Assembly (NCBI GenBank): GCA_021325555.1
Contig: JAJPGY010000015.1
Span: 47,306-111,305 of the forward strand
Source of the DNA: Pseudomonadota bacterium
GTDB lineage: Bacteria; Cyanobacteriota; Vampirovibrionia; Obscuribacterales; Obscuribacteraceae
Reading direction: 5' to 3'
Length of the DNA stretch: 64,000 nucleotides
Position 1 is the first letter of the stretch; every line of letters begins with the position of its first letter. A model generated the notes under the pieces. It did not search any database. It had not been told where the DNA came from and saw nothing but the letters and a program-made list of their open reading frames with translations. Below are positions 56,545 through 64,000 of this stretch, one piece after another. The position numbers and the translations under genes are program-made.

Positions 56545-59109
56545 ATGAAAGCGGTAATCATGGCTGGCGGGTCGGGCACGCGGCTGCGTCCGCTCACCAG
56601 CCATCTGCCCAAGCCGATGGTGCCGGTGGTCAACAAGCCGATGGCCGAGCACATAGTCAACCTGCTCAAGAACCACGGCTTCAAGGACATCATCTTTACC
56701 CTTCACTACCTGCCCCAGTCCATACAGGATTACTTCGGCGATGGCTCCGAGTTCGGCGTCAACATCAGCTATTCGACGGAGGAGGGCAAGCCGCTGGGAA
56801 CCGCCGGCTGCGTCAAGGCCATTCAGGACCAGCTCGATTCGACCTTCCTGGTCATCTCGGGCGACTGCCTGACCGACATCAATCTCACCGCCGCCGTCGA
56901 CTTCCACAAGAGACGGGAAGCAAAGGCCACAATTGTCCTCAAGCATGTGGAGAACCCGCTCGAATACGGGGTGGTGATCACGGACAAGAACGGGAGGATC
57001 CAGCGCTTCCTCGAGAAGCCCAGCGCCTCAGAGATCTTCTCGGACACGGTCAACACGGGCATCTACGTGCTGGAGCCGGAGGTGATGCTCTACGTGGTGA
57101 TGGGGCGCGAGCAGGATTTCTCCAACGATCTCTTCCCGCTGCTGCTGCTGCGCAACGAGCCGCTCTACGGTTACGCGGCCGACGGATACTGGTGCGACGT
57201 CGGCAACCTGGCCGTGTACAGGCAGGCGCACCTTGACGTGCTCGACGGCAGGGTGAAGCTCGACCTGGGGGTTCCCCGGAGCGAGCCGGGCGTCTGGGTG
57301 GGCGAGGGCACGCAGGTGAACCCGACGGCCCGGATAGAGCCGCCGGTGCTCATAGGGCGGCACTGCCGGATCAACTCCGAGGCGGTGATAGGCGCGCACA
57401 CGGTGATAGGCGATCACGTGGTGGTGCAGGAGAAGGCGTCGCTCAAGCAACCGGTTATCTGGTCCAACTCCTACATCGGCAACGAGGCGGCGCTGAGGGC
57501 CTGCATCGTGAGCGGCAACGCCACCATCCACAGGGGCGCGGAGATTCTCGAAGGCGCCGTCATCGGTCCGAACACCGCCGTCGGGCAGGAGGCCAGCATC
57601 GGCCCGGACGTGCGCATCTGGCCCAACAAGAGCGTGGACTCCGGCGCCCGGGTGACCGAGTCGGTGATCTGGGGCACGCGGGCGCCGCGCACCTTATTTG
57701 GTGCCCGCGGGATCGTCGGGCTGGCCAATATCGAGATCACCCCCGAATTTGCCGTCAACGTGGCGGCGGCGTACGGGGCGACAATCAAAGCGGGCCCGGT
57801 GCTGGTCAGCCGGGACTACTGGGCCATAAGCCGCATGCTGAGCCGCGCGGTAATCTCCGGGCTCATGTCGGTCGGCGTCGAGGTGCAGAACCTGGAATCC
57901 ACGCCGCAGCCGATCTCCCGCTTCTACGTGAAGACGCAGCGGGCCTCGGGTCTCATCCACATACGCGTTTCCCAGCGGGAATCGGACAAGGTATCCATAG
58001 AGTTCTTCGACAAGGACGGCATTGCCATCACCAAGGCGATGGAGCGCAAGATCGAGTCCACCTTCTTCAAGAAGGACTTTCCCCGCTGCCTGCCGGCCGA
58101 CGTGGGGGCGATCACCTACCCGAGCCGCGTGCGCGAGTATTACATGGCCGAGTTCCTCAACTACCTGAAGGGGCAGGTGTTCGAGCAGGACAAGGTGCCG
58201 TTCTGCGTGGTGCCGGGGGCAAATTTCACCCGCATGACCAAGGACGGCTCGCTCACCACGCGCTCCCCGAAGGTGGTGATCGACTACGCCATGGCCGAGA
58301 CCGGGGTGATCCTGCCGGACCTGCTCGGCCAGATGGGCATAGAGACGGTGGTCTTGAACGCCTCCATCCGCGCCACGCCATCCAAGCAGGAGGAGCGGAT
58401 CGCCATGCGCAAGCAGCTGGCAGACGTGGTCAAGGCCCTGCGGGCAGATCTCGGCGTGCAGATCGGGCGCAACGGCGAGCAGATGACGCTGGTCGACGAG
58501 ACCGGGCAGGTCATCCGGGGCGAGCTCCTGCTGGCCCTGGTCGCCGACATCATTCTAAGGGACAAGCCGGGCCGGTCGATCGTGGTGCCGGTCAACGCCA
58601 GCTCGGTCATCGAGCGCATCGCCGCCCGCTACGACTGCAAGGTCGTCCGCTGCAAGGCCTCGGAGACGGAGATCGGCAACACCACCTCCCACCTGGCCGA
58701 GGCCGTGCTCGGCGGCAGCGCCAACGGCTGCTTCATCTTCCCGGAATTTCAAAACGGCTACGACGCCATGTTCGCCACCGGTCAGGTGCTGGAGCACCTG
58801 ACCTTCCAGGGACGCAGCCTGCGGCAGGCTGTCTCCGAGCTGCCGCCGCTGGTCTATCAGGTCGACTCCGTCCACTGCCCCTGGGAGCGCAAGGGGCGGG
58901 TGATGCGCATGCTGGTCGAGAAGCACCACGACCGGCCGATGGAGCTCATGGACGGGGTGAAGATCTCGACCAGGCCCAACCACTGGGTGCTGGTCCTGCC
59001 CGATCCGGTGGAGCCGCTCATACACGTGTACGCGGACGGTCTGGACATCCAGCAGACGGCGGCCGATCTGGCCGAGTACTCGCAGCTGGTGCGCTATCTG
59101 CAGCAGTAG
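56545..59109 (+). CDS. Sugar nucleotidyltransferase-LbetaH-phosphomannomutase-like fusion
   Basis: The 854-residue protein has an N-terminal nucleotidyltransferase ([30 protein letters not shown], residues 1-230). A left-handed beta-helix of hexapeptide repeats covers about 250-375. A C-terminal alpha-D-phosphohexomutase-like region covers about 380-850. The nucleotidyltransferase is probably active as a mannose-1-phosphate guanylyltransferase-type enzyme. In the mutase part the usual TASHNP reads RVSQRE, the DGDADR metal loop reads GRNGEQ, and the RPSGTEP phosphate loop reads LPDPVEP, so mutase activity is doubtful. AGGAGGG precedes the ATG. Confidence 0.88.
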   Translation: MKAVIMAGGSGTRLRPLTSHLPKPMVPVVNKPMAEHIVNLLKNHGFKDIIFTLHYLPQSIQDYFGDGSEFGVNISYSTEEGKPLGTAGCVKAIQDQLDSTFLVISGDCLTDINLTAAVDFHKRREAKATIVLKHVENPLEYGVVITDKNGRIQRFLEKPSASEIFSDTVNTGIYVLEPEVMLYVVMGREQDFSNDLFPLLLLRNEPLYGYAADGYWCDVGNLAVYRQAHLDVLDGRVKLDLGVPRSEPGVWVGEGTQVNPTARIEPPVLIGRHCRINSEAVIGAHTVIGDHVVVQEKASLKQPVIWSNSYIGNEAALRACIVSGNATIHRGAEILEGAVIGPNTAVGQEASIGPDVRIWPNKSVDSGARVTESVIWGTRAPRTLFGARGIVGLANIEITPEFAVNVAAAYGATIKAGPVLVSRDYWAISRMLSRAVISGLMSVGVEVQNLESTPQPISRFYVKTQRASGLIHIRVSQRESDKVSIEFFDKDGIAITKAMERKIESTFFKKDFPRCLPADVGAITYPSRVREYYMAEFLNYLKGQVFEQDKVPFCVVPGANFTRMTKDGSLTTRSPKVVIDYAMAETGVILPDLLGQMGIETVVLNASIRATPSKQEERIAMRKQLADVVKALRADLGVQIGRNGEQMTLVDETGQVIRGELLLALVADIILRDKPGRSIVVPVNASSVIERIAARYDCKVVRCKASETEIGNTTSHLAEAVLGGSANGCFIFPEFQNGYDAMFATGQVLEHLTFQGRSLRQAVSELPPLVYQVDSVHCPWERKGRVMRMLVEKHHDRPMELMDGVKISTRPNHWVLVLPDPVEPLIHVYADGLDIQQTAADLAEYSQLVRYLQQ

Positions 59110-59198
59110 GGTCCGGAACCTGCTTACAATAGGGTGATAGGTGGTACAAACAGTTAGGCGCTCGCCGGGACGGGCGCGGGGCGGAGAAATTATCGGTC

Positions 59199-59849
59199 AT
59201 GCCCAGTATCAATCCGCAGGTGCTCAAACAGCTGCTCGATGAGTTCGACGGACAGGAAGCGCTGATTAACGAGGAGATCCAGCTGGTCGAGCAGCAGATC
59301 CAGGAGATCGCCTCCAGGATCGAGGAGTGCCGCGCCCGCATGGAGTCGGTGGCCCTGGACCGGCAGAAGATTGCGGGCATGGCCGAGCGCTATGGAGGCA
59401 GCGTGCCGGCTGCCCCTCCGCCGCCAGCGCCGATCAAGGCCGCTTCGGCGAAAGCGCCGGCGGCTCCAGCCAAACCGGCGCCTGCCGCCCCCGACAAGGG
59501 CAAGCCAGGCGCCGCCAAACCCGCCGGCACGGCGCCGGCAGCCCCCCCGGCTGCGCCGGCGGCGCCGGCTGCCGGGCAAACGGCAGCAAAGGCCGGCGCT
59601 CCGGCAATCAAGTCGCCGCCCCCGCCACCGCGCCCCGAGCCAAGGCAGGCGCCGGTACCGGCCCGGGAAGCGCCGGCACCTGCCCCCGCCGCCGCGGAGC
59701 CGAAACAGGCGGCCGCCAGCCCGGTGCCGCCCGCCGGGGAGAAGGGCGAGAAAGAGGCGGTCCCCGCTGCCGAGGCGCCGGGCGCTGAGGAGCCGGAACC
59801 GGATCATCTCAAGAGCATAAACGACGCCCTGCGCAAGCTGTTCCACTGA
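59199..59849 (+). CDS. Coiled-coil, Ala/Pro-rich protein of unknown function
   Basis: The 216-residue product has an N-terminal coiled coil (residues 5-58, QEALINEEIQLVEQQIQEIA). About 130 residues of Ala/Pro/Lys-rich low complexity follow, then a short conserved-looking C-terminal helix (DHLKSINDALRKLFH). It has no signal peptide. This resembles an oligomeric linker protein. No family is recognised. A TACAAT box at 59125-59130 may belong to its promoter. Confidence 0.6.
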   Translation: MPSINPQVLKQLLDEFDGQEALINEEIQLVEQQIQEIASRIEECRARMESVALDRQKIAGMAERYGGSVPAAPPPPAPIKAASAKAPAAPAKPAPAAPDKGKPGAAKPAGTAPAAPPAAPAAPAAGQTAAKAGAPAIKSPPPPPRPEPRQAPVPAREAPAPAPAAAEPKQAAASPVPPAGEKGEKEAVPAAEAPGAEEPEPDHLKSINDALRKLFH

Positions 59850-59991
59850 CGGCGGCAGCCAGCACCGGCGGTTGGCCCACCTGAGATGGCAGTCATATTT
59901 GATACCACGGCATTTGCTAACATTGCCCCTGCAAGCCTTGGCGGCAGCGGGCTGACGGAAGCCGGGCGAGGACGGAGGCGGGAATCGGAAT

Positions 59992-60234
59992 GTGGATCGG
60001 GTCGGCAGGGGCACCACGATTGTGAAGCAAGTTGCGGCCATGATGGCCGGGATAGTGGTCGACGTGCTGGTGCGCCCCGGGGACGCCGTCGCCGAGGGAC
60101 AGGACGTGGTGATCCTGGAGTCGATGAAAATGCAGCTGCCGGTCTCCTCCAATCTGTCCGGCAAGGTCTCGGAGATCAAGGTGTCCTCCGGGGACTTCGT
60201 CAACGAGGGAGATCCTCTGGTCGTTCTCGAGTAG
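59992..60234 (+). CDS. Stand-alone biotin/lipoyl carrier protein (YngHB-like)
   Basis: The 80-residue protein is a single biotinyl/lipoyl domain with the biotinylation motif ESMKMQLPV (target Lys between two Met) and the mirrored hairpin GDFVNEGDPLVVLE. It would carry CO2 as carboxybiotin for an acyl-CoA carboxylase whose other subunits are encoded elsewhere. The start is GTG at 59992; the GTG at 60021 is an alternative. It is followed 17 bp later by mvaB. Confidence 0.9.
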   Translation: MDRVGRGTTIVKQVAAMMAGIVVDVLVRPGDAVAEGQDVVILESMKMQLPVSSNLSGKVSEIKVSSGDFVNEGDPLVVLE

Positions 60235-60251
60235 GCAGCGAGGTTGCGTCG

Positions 60252-61196
60252 ATGCTGGAGACCCTGCCCGAAACAGTGAAGGTTTTCGAGGTGGGCCCGC
60301 GTGACGGGCTGCAGAATGAGCCGGCGCAGGTGCCCGCCGGGCAGAAGGTGCTTCTGATCGAGTCGCTGGCGGCGGCCGGGTTGAGGAACATCGAGATAAC
60401 CTCGTTCGTGAGCCCGAAGTGGATCCCTCAGCTGGCGGACGGGCTGGAGGTGGCCCGGGCGCTCAAGCTGCCACCGGATGTGGTGACATCGGCGCTGGTC
60501 CCCAACATGAAAGGATTCGAGTCGGCCAGGCAGTCGGGGGTGAAGGAGATCGCCCTTTTCCTTTCGGCAACCGAGAGTCACAGCCGCAAGAACATCAACA
60601 AAGGCATCGACGAGGCGCTGGCCACGCTGTCTGAGGTGGCGGCGGCTGCGAAAGCCGAGCGGTTCTTGGTGCGGGCTTACGTCTCGGTGGTCTTTGTCTG
60701 CCCCTACGAGGGGCGGGTCGACCCCGACAAGGTGCTGCGCCTGCTGCCACCGCTGCTGGAGATGGGGGTCGACGAGATCTCGCTGGGAGACACGGTAGGC
60801 GGCGCCACCCCGCGCCAGGTCATTCGCTTGCTCAAGCTCGCCTCCGGGCAGGTGGGCCTGAGCAAGCTGGCCCTGCACTTTCACGACACCTACGGCATGG
60901 CCATGGCCAACGTGGTCGCCGGGCTCGACGCCGGCGTCACCACCTTCGACGCCAGCATAGGCGGGCTGGGCGGCTGCCCCTACGCGCCCGGGGCCTCCGG
61001 CAACCTGGCCACCGAAGACCTGATCTATTTCTTGCACGAATCCGGCATAAAGACCGGCGTCGATATGGACAAGCTCGTGGAGTGCGGCGAGCTTGCGCAG
61101 CGCATTGTCGGGAAGAAACTAACGGGGAGGTATTTGCAAGCATGCCTGTCGGCTCGCGAACGAAAGACTCAGGCGAAAGCCGAGAGCCGGGGATAA
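60252..61196 (+). CDS. mvaB: Hydroxymethylglutaryl-CoA lyase
   Basis: Cleaves HMG-CoA to acetoacetate and acetyl-CoA, the last step of leucine catabolism. The 314 residues show VFEVGPRDGLQNEP, the metal-binding HFHDTYGMAMANV and the catalytic Cys in GGLGGCPYAPGASGNLATED. GAGG lies 8 nt before the ATG. The last 55 bp overlap the enoyl-CoA hydratase start. The frame is open further upstream, but this overlaps the carrier gene. Confidence 0.96.
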   Translation: MLETLPETVKVFEVGPRDGLQNEPAQVPAGQKVLLIESLAAAGLRNIEITSFVSPKWIPQLADGLEVARALKLPPDVVTSALVPNMKGFESARQSGVKEIALFLSATESHSRKNINKGIDEALATLSEVAAAAKAERFLVRAYVSVVFVCPYEGRVDPDKVLRLLPPLLEMGVDEISLGDTVGGATPRQVIRLLKLASGQVGLSKLALHFHDTYGMAMANVVAGLDAGVTTFDASIGGLGGCPYAPGASGNLATEDLIYFLHESGIKTGVDMDKLVECGELAQRIVGKKLTGRYLQACLSARERKTQAKAESRG

Positions 61197-61999
61197 GGGA
61201 TATTCTCACGGTCGAGAAGACCCCGCCTGTCGCCTGCCTCACGCTCAACCGGCCGCAGGTTCTCAACTGCCTGAACCGGCCGCTCTTGAAGGCGATCCTG
61301 TCCGCCTGCGCGGAGCTTTCCCGGGAGCGCAAGGTCCGGGTCGTGATCGTCACCGGAGCCGGGGACAAGGCCTTCTGCGCCGGCGCCGACCTGGCCGAGC
61401 GCAAGGGGATGAGCGAGTCCGAGGTGATCGATTACCACAACCTCATCCAGCAGGCCATGCTGGCGGTCGAGACCCTGCCACAGCCGACCATAGCGGCCAT
61501 CAACGGCTCGGCCTTCGGCGGCGGCACGGAGCTGGCGCTGGCCTGCGACCTGCGCATCATGTACGAGCCGGCGGTCCTGCGCCTGACGGAGGTGAATCTT
61601 GGTATCATCCCCGGTGCCGGAGGCACCCAGCGGCTGCCCCGTCTGATCGGCAAGTCGCGCGCCAAGGAGATGATCCTGACCACGCGACCGATTGCCGCGG
61701 TAGAAGCCCACTCCTGGGGGCTCGTGCACCAGGTGGTGCCGGCCAGCGACGATCCCGCCCGGGGCTCGAGCGAGTACTTCCTGGCCCACGCCAGAAGCTG
61801 GGCCAAAGACATAGCGGCGGCGGCCCCGCTGGCCCTCGAGCAGGCAAAATGGGCGATCGACAACGGCTACGATCGGGATCTGGCCGCCGGTCTGGCCCTG
61901 GAGACAAAAGCGTACATGCAGCTCCTGCATACCAGGGACCGCCTGGAAGGGCTGGCCGCCTTCGCCGAGAAGCGCCCGCCCGTATATCACGGCGAATAG
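61142..61999 (+). CDS. Enoyl-CoA hydratase, probably methylglutaconyl-CoA hydratase
   Basis: The 285-residue crotonase-fold protein has the oxyanion-hole segment KAFCAGADLAER and the catalytic region INGSAFGGGTELALACDLRI, with the Glu of GGGTE and the second Glu in LTEVNLGIIPGAGGTQR. Placement directly after a biotin carrier and HMG-CoA lyase, in the order of Bacillus yngHB-yngG-yngF, suggests it hydrates 3-methylglutaconyl-CoA. GGAGG at about 61126-61130 lies within the end of mvaB. Confidence 0.88.
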   Translation: MPVGSRTKDSGESREPGIRDILTVEKTPPVACLTLNRPQVLNCLNRPLLKAILSACAELSRERKVRVVIVTGAGDKAFCAGADLAERKGMSESEVIDYHNLIQQAMLAVETLPQPTIAAINGSAFGGGTELALACDLRIMYEPAVLRLTEVNLGIIPGAGGTQRLPRLIGKSRAKEMILTTRPIAAVEAHSWGLVHQVVPASDDPARGSSEYFLAHARSWAKDIAAAAPLALEQAKWAIDNGYDRDLAAGLALETKAYMQLLHTRDRLEGLAAFAEKRPPVYHGE

Positions 62000-62007
62000 A
62001 AGGACCG

Positions 62008-62682
62008 ATGAGAGAAGATCGCTTGCTCCTGGAACCCCTGCCACTGCCGGTCACCGGCCTCATTCTCTGCGGCGGCCGGAGCCGCCGCATGGGCCGGCCG
62101 AAAGCCTTCCTGCCCTGGGGCGGGCGCACGATCATCGAGCACCTGCTGTCGGTCGCCCGCGAGATCTTCAACGAGGTTTATCTTGTCACCAACGAGCCCG
62201 ATGAATACGCTCACTTAAGCGACGACGTGGTCAAAGACATCCTGCCCTACCGGGGACCGTTAGGGGGCATCCTCTCCGGGCTTCTGGTGGCCGGCAATCC
62301 GCACGCCTTCGTTCTCGCCTGCGACATGCCGCTTGTCGACAGGAAGCTCATCCGCAGCATGGCCGGGCGCCGCCGCGAGGCCGACGTCCTGGTTCTTTCC
62401 CACCAGGGGGTGCTCGAGCCGCTTCTGGGTGTCTATTCGAAGGCCTGCATCAAGCCGCTCGAGGAGTCCCTGTTCTCCGGCTGCCTGAAAGTGCAGGACT
62501 TTCTGGCCGGGCTCAAGGCGGCGGTGTTCGAGTTTCCCGCCGACGGGCTGGCGGCCGACGACCTGCCGCCCTTTTTCAACGTCAACACCCCGCAGGACTA
62601 CTCGCAGGTAATAACCAGGGCCCGCGCCCTGCCCGGGCAGCACTGCGGCACCCGCCCCGCTGCCGCCAGAATCAAGCAATAG
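62008..62682 (+). CDS. mobA: Molybdenum cofactor guanylyltransferase
   Basis: Attaches GMP to molybdopterin to form bis-MGD for DMSO-reductase-family enzymes. The 224-residue protein has LILCGGRSRRMGRPKAFLPW, the metal-binding LACDMPLVD and FNVNTPQDYSQ. AAGGA precedes the ATG by 4 nt. It follows the hydratase by 8 bp and may be cotranscribed, although there is no obvious metabolic link. It implies that a molybdoenzyme such as formate dehydrogenase or nitrate reductase exists elsewhere. Confidence 0.93.
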   Translation: MREDRLLLEPLPLPVTGLILCGGRSRRMGRPKAFLPWGGRTIIEHLLSVAREIFNEVYLVTNEPDEYAHLSDDVVKDILPYRGPLGGILSGLLVAGNPHAFVLACDMPLVDRKLIRSMAGRRREADVLVLSHQGVLEPLLGVYSKACIKPLEESLFSGCLKVQDFLAGLKAAVFEFPADGLAADDLPPFFNVNTPQDYSQVITRARALPGQHCGTRPAAARIKQ

Positions 62683-62697
62683 AAGCCGGAGACCCGA

Positions 62698-63243
62698 TCA
62701 CAGCAGAGCTTCCACCGCCTCCCTGGCGGCCGCCAGCTGCTCGCCGTCGTAGCGCCAGCGCGCCAGGAAGCCCGTATACTCGCCGTCCCCCGCGGCGATC
62801 GAGGACAATATGGAGCGCAGCTGCCGCCTCATCTCCCGGACGGGAAGCGCGCCGATAAGCGCCCGGGTCCTTCCGGCGACGCGCAGCGAGCCCTCGAGCC
62901 CGCCTTGATCGCCCCGGCGCCGGTGATGGACGGCCATGGCCGAGGACATGACCAGGTTCCTGGTCAGGAGATCACAGACCACGTCGCGTCTGCGCTTGAG
63001 CGCACGCAGAAGCGACGGCGGTGGCTTTTCGGCCAGGGAGAACGGCCCGGTCAGGAGGGCGACGAAAAATCCCCTGGCCGAGGCGATCGCCGAGCAAAGG
63101 GCGGCAATCTCCTCCTCCGCCTCGTCCTCCGCGATCTCGCCGGCTTCCATTTGCGCAAGCAGGGCCTCCGCCAGTCCTGTCGCCCCGGCGAAGGAGGTCT
63201 CCCGCCAGGCGCCCGCCCGTTCCGCCTCGCCGGGCCGCGTCAT
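62698..63243 (-). CDS. Unknown all-helical protein
   Basis: The 181-residue product is rich in Ala, Glu, Arg and Leu. It has an acidic stretch (MEAGEIAEDEAEEEIAALC) and a moderately hydrophobic helix (SARGFFVALLTGPFSLA), and no clear signal peptide or catalytic motif. I do not recognise the family. It lies 4 bp after the PilP-like gene on the same strand and is presumably cotranscribed, which may link it to the same envelope machine. Confidence 0.6.
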   Translation of the reverse strand: MTRPGEAERAGAWRETSFAGATGLAEALLAQMEAGEIAEDEAEEEIAALCSAIASARGFFVALLTGPFSLAEKPPPSLLRALKRRRDVVCDLLTRNLVMSSAMAVHHRRRGDQGGLEGSLRVAGRTRALIGALPVREMRRQLRSILSSIAAGDGEYTGFLARWRYDGEQLAAAREAVEALL

Positions 63244-63247
63244 GAGA

Positions 63248-64000
63248 TCACTTCACCGGCGGGATCGTCTTTACCGATCGTTCGCCGTCCTCTTCCACCG
63301 TGACGCTGTCACCCGAAACTCCCACCACCTTCACCGATTCGAACTGCTCGCCGGTTCCCAGGGTGACCATCTTCGGCCACTTGTTCTCCCGGACAAGCTC
63401 ACGGTCTGAAAAGGCGAGGATCGCCCGGTCGCCGACTATGCCCACCAGTTTCATCTTGTCGGCGATCGAGGGCCGGGCCGGCGGCTCCGGCAGCTCGGCA
63501 ACCGAGAGGCCGGCACCGGACGGCGGCTCAGGCGGCGGCACCAGGGCGGGTCCGGAGCCCGGCGGCGGTGGCGGCACGATTGATCTGCCTGCCCCTGTCC
63601 GTGAGGCTGGCGGTTTGCTGCTCGCAGGCAAGCCGGCGAGGTCGGCACCGGCGCGGGGCCGGGGAAACGGCTTCAACTGATCGCCGACCGGCGCGTAAGG
63701 ATCCTGCTTGCCGGCATGCAATCTGGCCGCCACCGCTGCCTCCTGTCTGGCCGTGGAGGGGATCGATTTCGGGACGAAAATTGGCACCGCAGGCGGGATC
63801 ACACTGCCGGTGGTGGCGACCGCCCCGGGCTGGCTCACCCTGCCCGCGGTGTCCGCCGGCGGAGCGCCGGGCACCGGGAGCATCCTGACGACCGCCGGCG
63901 GCGCGGCGGTAAGAGGTCTGGCCGAACCGGCAGCCGGGCTGGCCGGCGGCGCGGCGGTAAGAGGTCTGGCCGAACCGGCAGCCGGGCTGGCCGGCGGCGC
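63248..64000 (-). CDS. PilP-like periplasmic protein, 5' end outside window
   Basis: The frame is open to base 64000, so the gene continues beyond the window; the internal ATG at 63883 is probably not the start. The visible 250 residues begin with tandem 16-residue Ala/Pro/Ser repeats, then a long Pro-rich linker. A C-terminal beta-domain (about the last 75 residues, MKLVGIVGDRAILAFSD and VKVVGVSGDSVTVEEDG) resembles PilP/GspC-type homology regions of type IV pilus and type II secretion systems. It probably bridges the inner-membrane complex to a secretin. The assignment rests on pattern only. Confidence 0.6.
   Translation of the reverse strand, partial: APPASPAAGSARPLTAAPPASPAAGSARPLTAAPPAVVRMLPVPGAPPADTAGRVSQPGAVATTGSVIPPAVPIFVPKSIPSTARQEAAVAARLHAGKQDPYAPVGDQLKPFPRPRAGADLAGLPASSKPPASRTGAGRSIVPPPPPGSGPALVPPPEPPSGAGLSVAELPEPPARPSIADKMKLVGIVGDRAILAFSDRELVRENKWPKMVTLGTGEQFESVKVVGVSGDSVTVEEDGERSVKTIPPVK
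63894..64000 (-). repeat. 48-bp perfect tandem repeat
   Basis: Two identical 48-bp units (63894-63941 and 63942-63989) and 11 bp of a third are visible, encoding APPASPAAGSARPLTA in frame on the minus strand. Perfect DNA identity, including third positions, points to recent expansion. More copies may lie outside. Confidence 0.95.

Overview
The window is 64 kb of dense, high-GC (roughly two-thirds G+C by eye) bacterial chromosome, almost all of it core and housekeeping genes on both strands with short intergenic gaps. There is no rRNA, prophage, insertion sequence or CRISPR array. The mix of lexA, gmk-rpoZ, an NFACT/RqcH protein, a fused nucleotidyltransferase-phosphomannomutase-like protein, J-domain/TPR and LRV repeat proteins, and PAS/HAMP histidine kinases suggests a free-living lineage such as the non-photosynthetic relatives of Cyanobacteria (Vampirovibrionia/Obscuribacterales-like). 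That placement is an inference of low confidence. The DNA shows only that this is a high-GC bacterium with a Gram-negative-style export and lipoprotein repertoire.

Layout. 1-6.6 kb: partial arginase, lexA, rqcH, gmk-rpoZ, a small membrane protein, dus, a selenoprotein hidden by an in-frame TGA, and a lone receiver protein. 6.6-13.6 kb: a histidine kinase, then a translationally coupled run of an Hpt-REC-REC-GGDEF protein, a metal-type ABC ATPase and permease, and a small-molecule kinase. 13.6-24 kb: exported msrAB, a secreted CarboxypepD_reg-like protein, larC, a zinc-ribbon/FHA protein, clpB, a J-TPR protein, an exported protein, a GGDEF protein and an unrecognised 27-residue-repeat protein. 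24-32 kb: pyrG, gatC, a CaCA antiporter, an AI-2E-family permease, 3-hydroxyacyl-CoA dehydrogenase, an APC permease and an LRV protein. 32-45.7 kb: polA, a PafA-like phosphatase, a phasin, a TadG-like protein, two TPR proteins, purA, holB and a CbpA-type J protein. 45.7-49.8 kb: two TadE-like proteins, then the minus-strand translation/transcription operon rpmG-trnW-secE-nusG-rplK-rplA with a strong promoter. 49.9-59.1 kb: oligopeptide ABC transporter (binding protein and two permeases, no ATPases), a NarL-type regulator, gpsA, a GT4 glycosyltransferase and the fused sugar nucleotidyltransferase. 59.2-64 kb: a coiled-coil/Ala-Pro protein, a yngHB-yngG-yngF-like cluster (biotin carrier, HMG-CoA lyase, enoyl-CoA hydratase), mobA, an unknown protein and a partial PilP-like protein with perfect 16-residue tandem repeats running off the window.

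The most notable result is a selenoprotein gene at 5792-6157. An in-frame TGA at 5828-5830 gives a U-x-x-C redox motif in an ArsC-like thioredoxin-fold protein. A good ribosome-binding site precedes the start, and a plausible bacterial SECIS hairpin lies 22 nt after the TGA. Other points of interest are several apparently leaderless genes with a TANNNT -10 box 8-9 nt before the start codon, a phosphomannomutase-like domain lacking its metal and phosphate loops, a pseudo-receiver inside a four-domain c-di-GMP signalling protein, and two unfamiliar repeat proteins.
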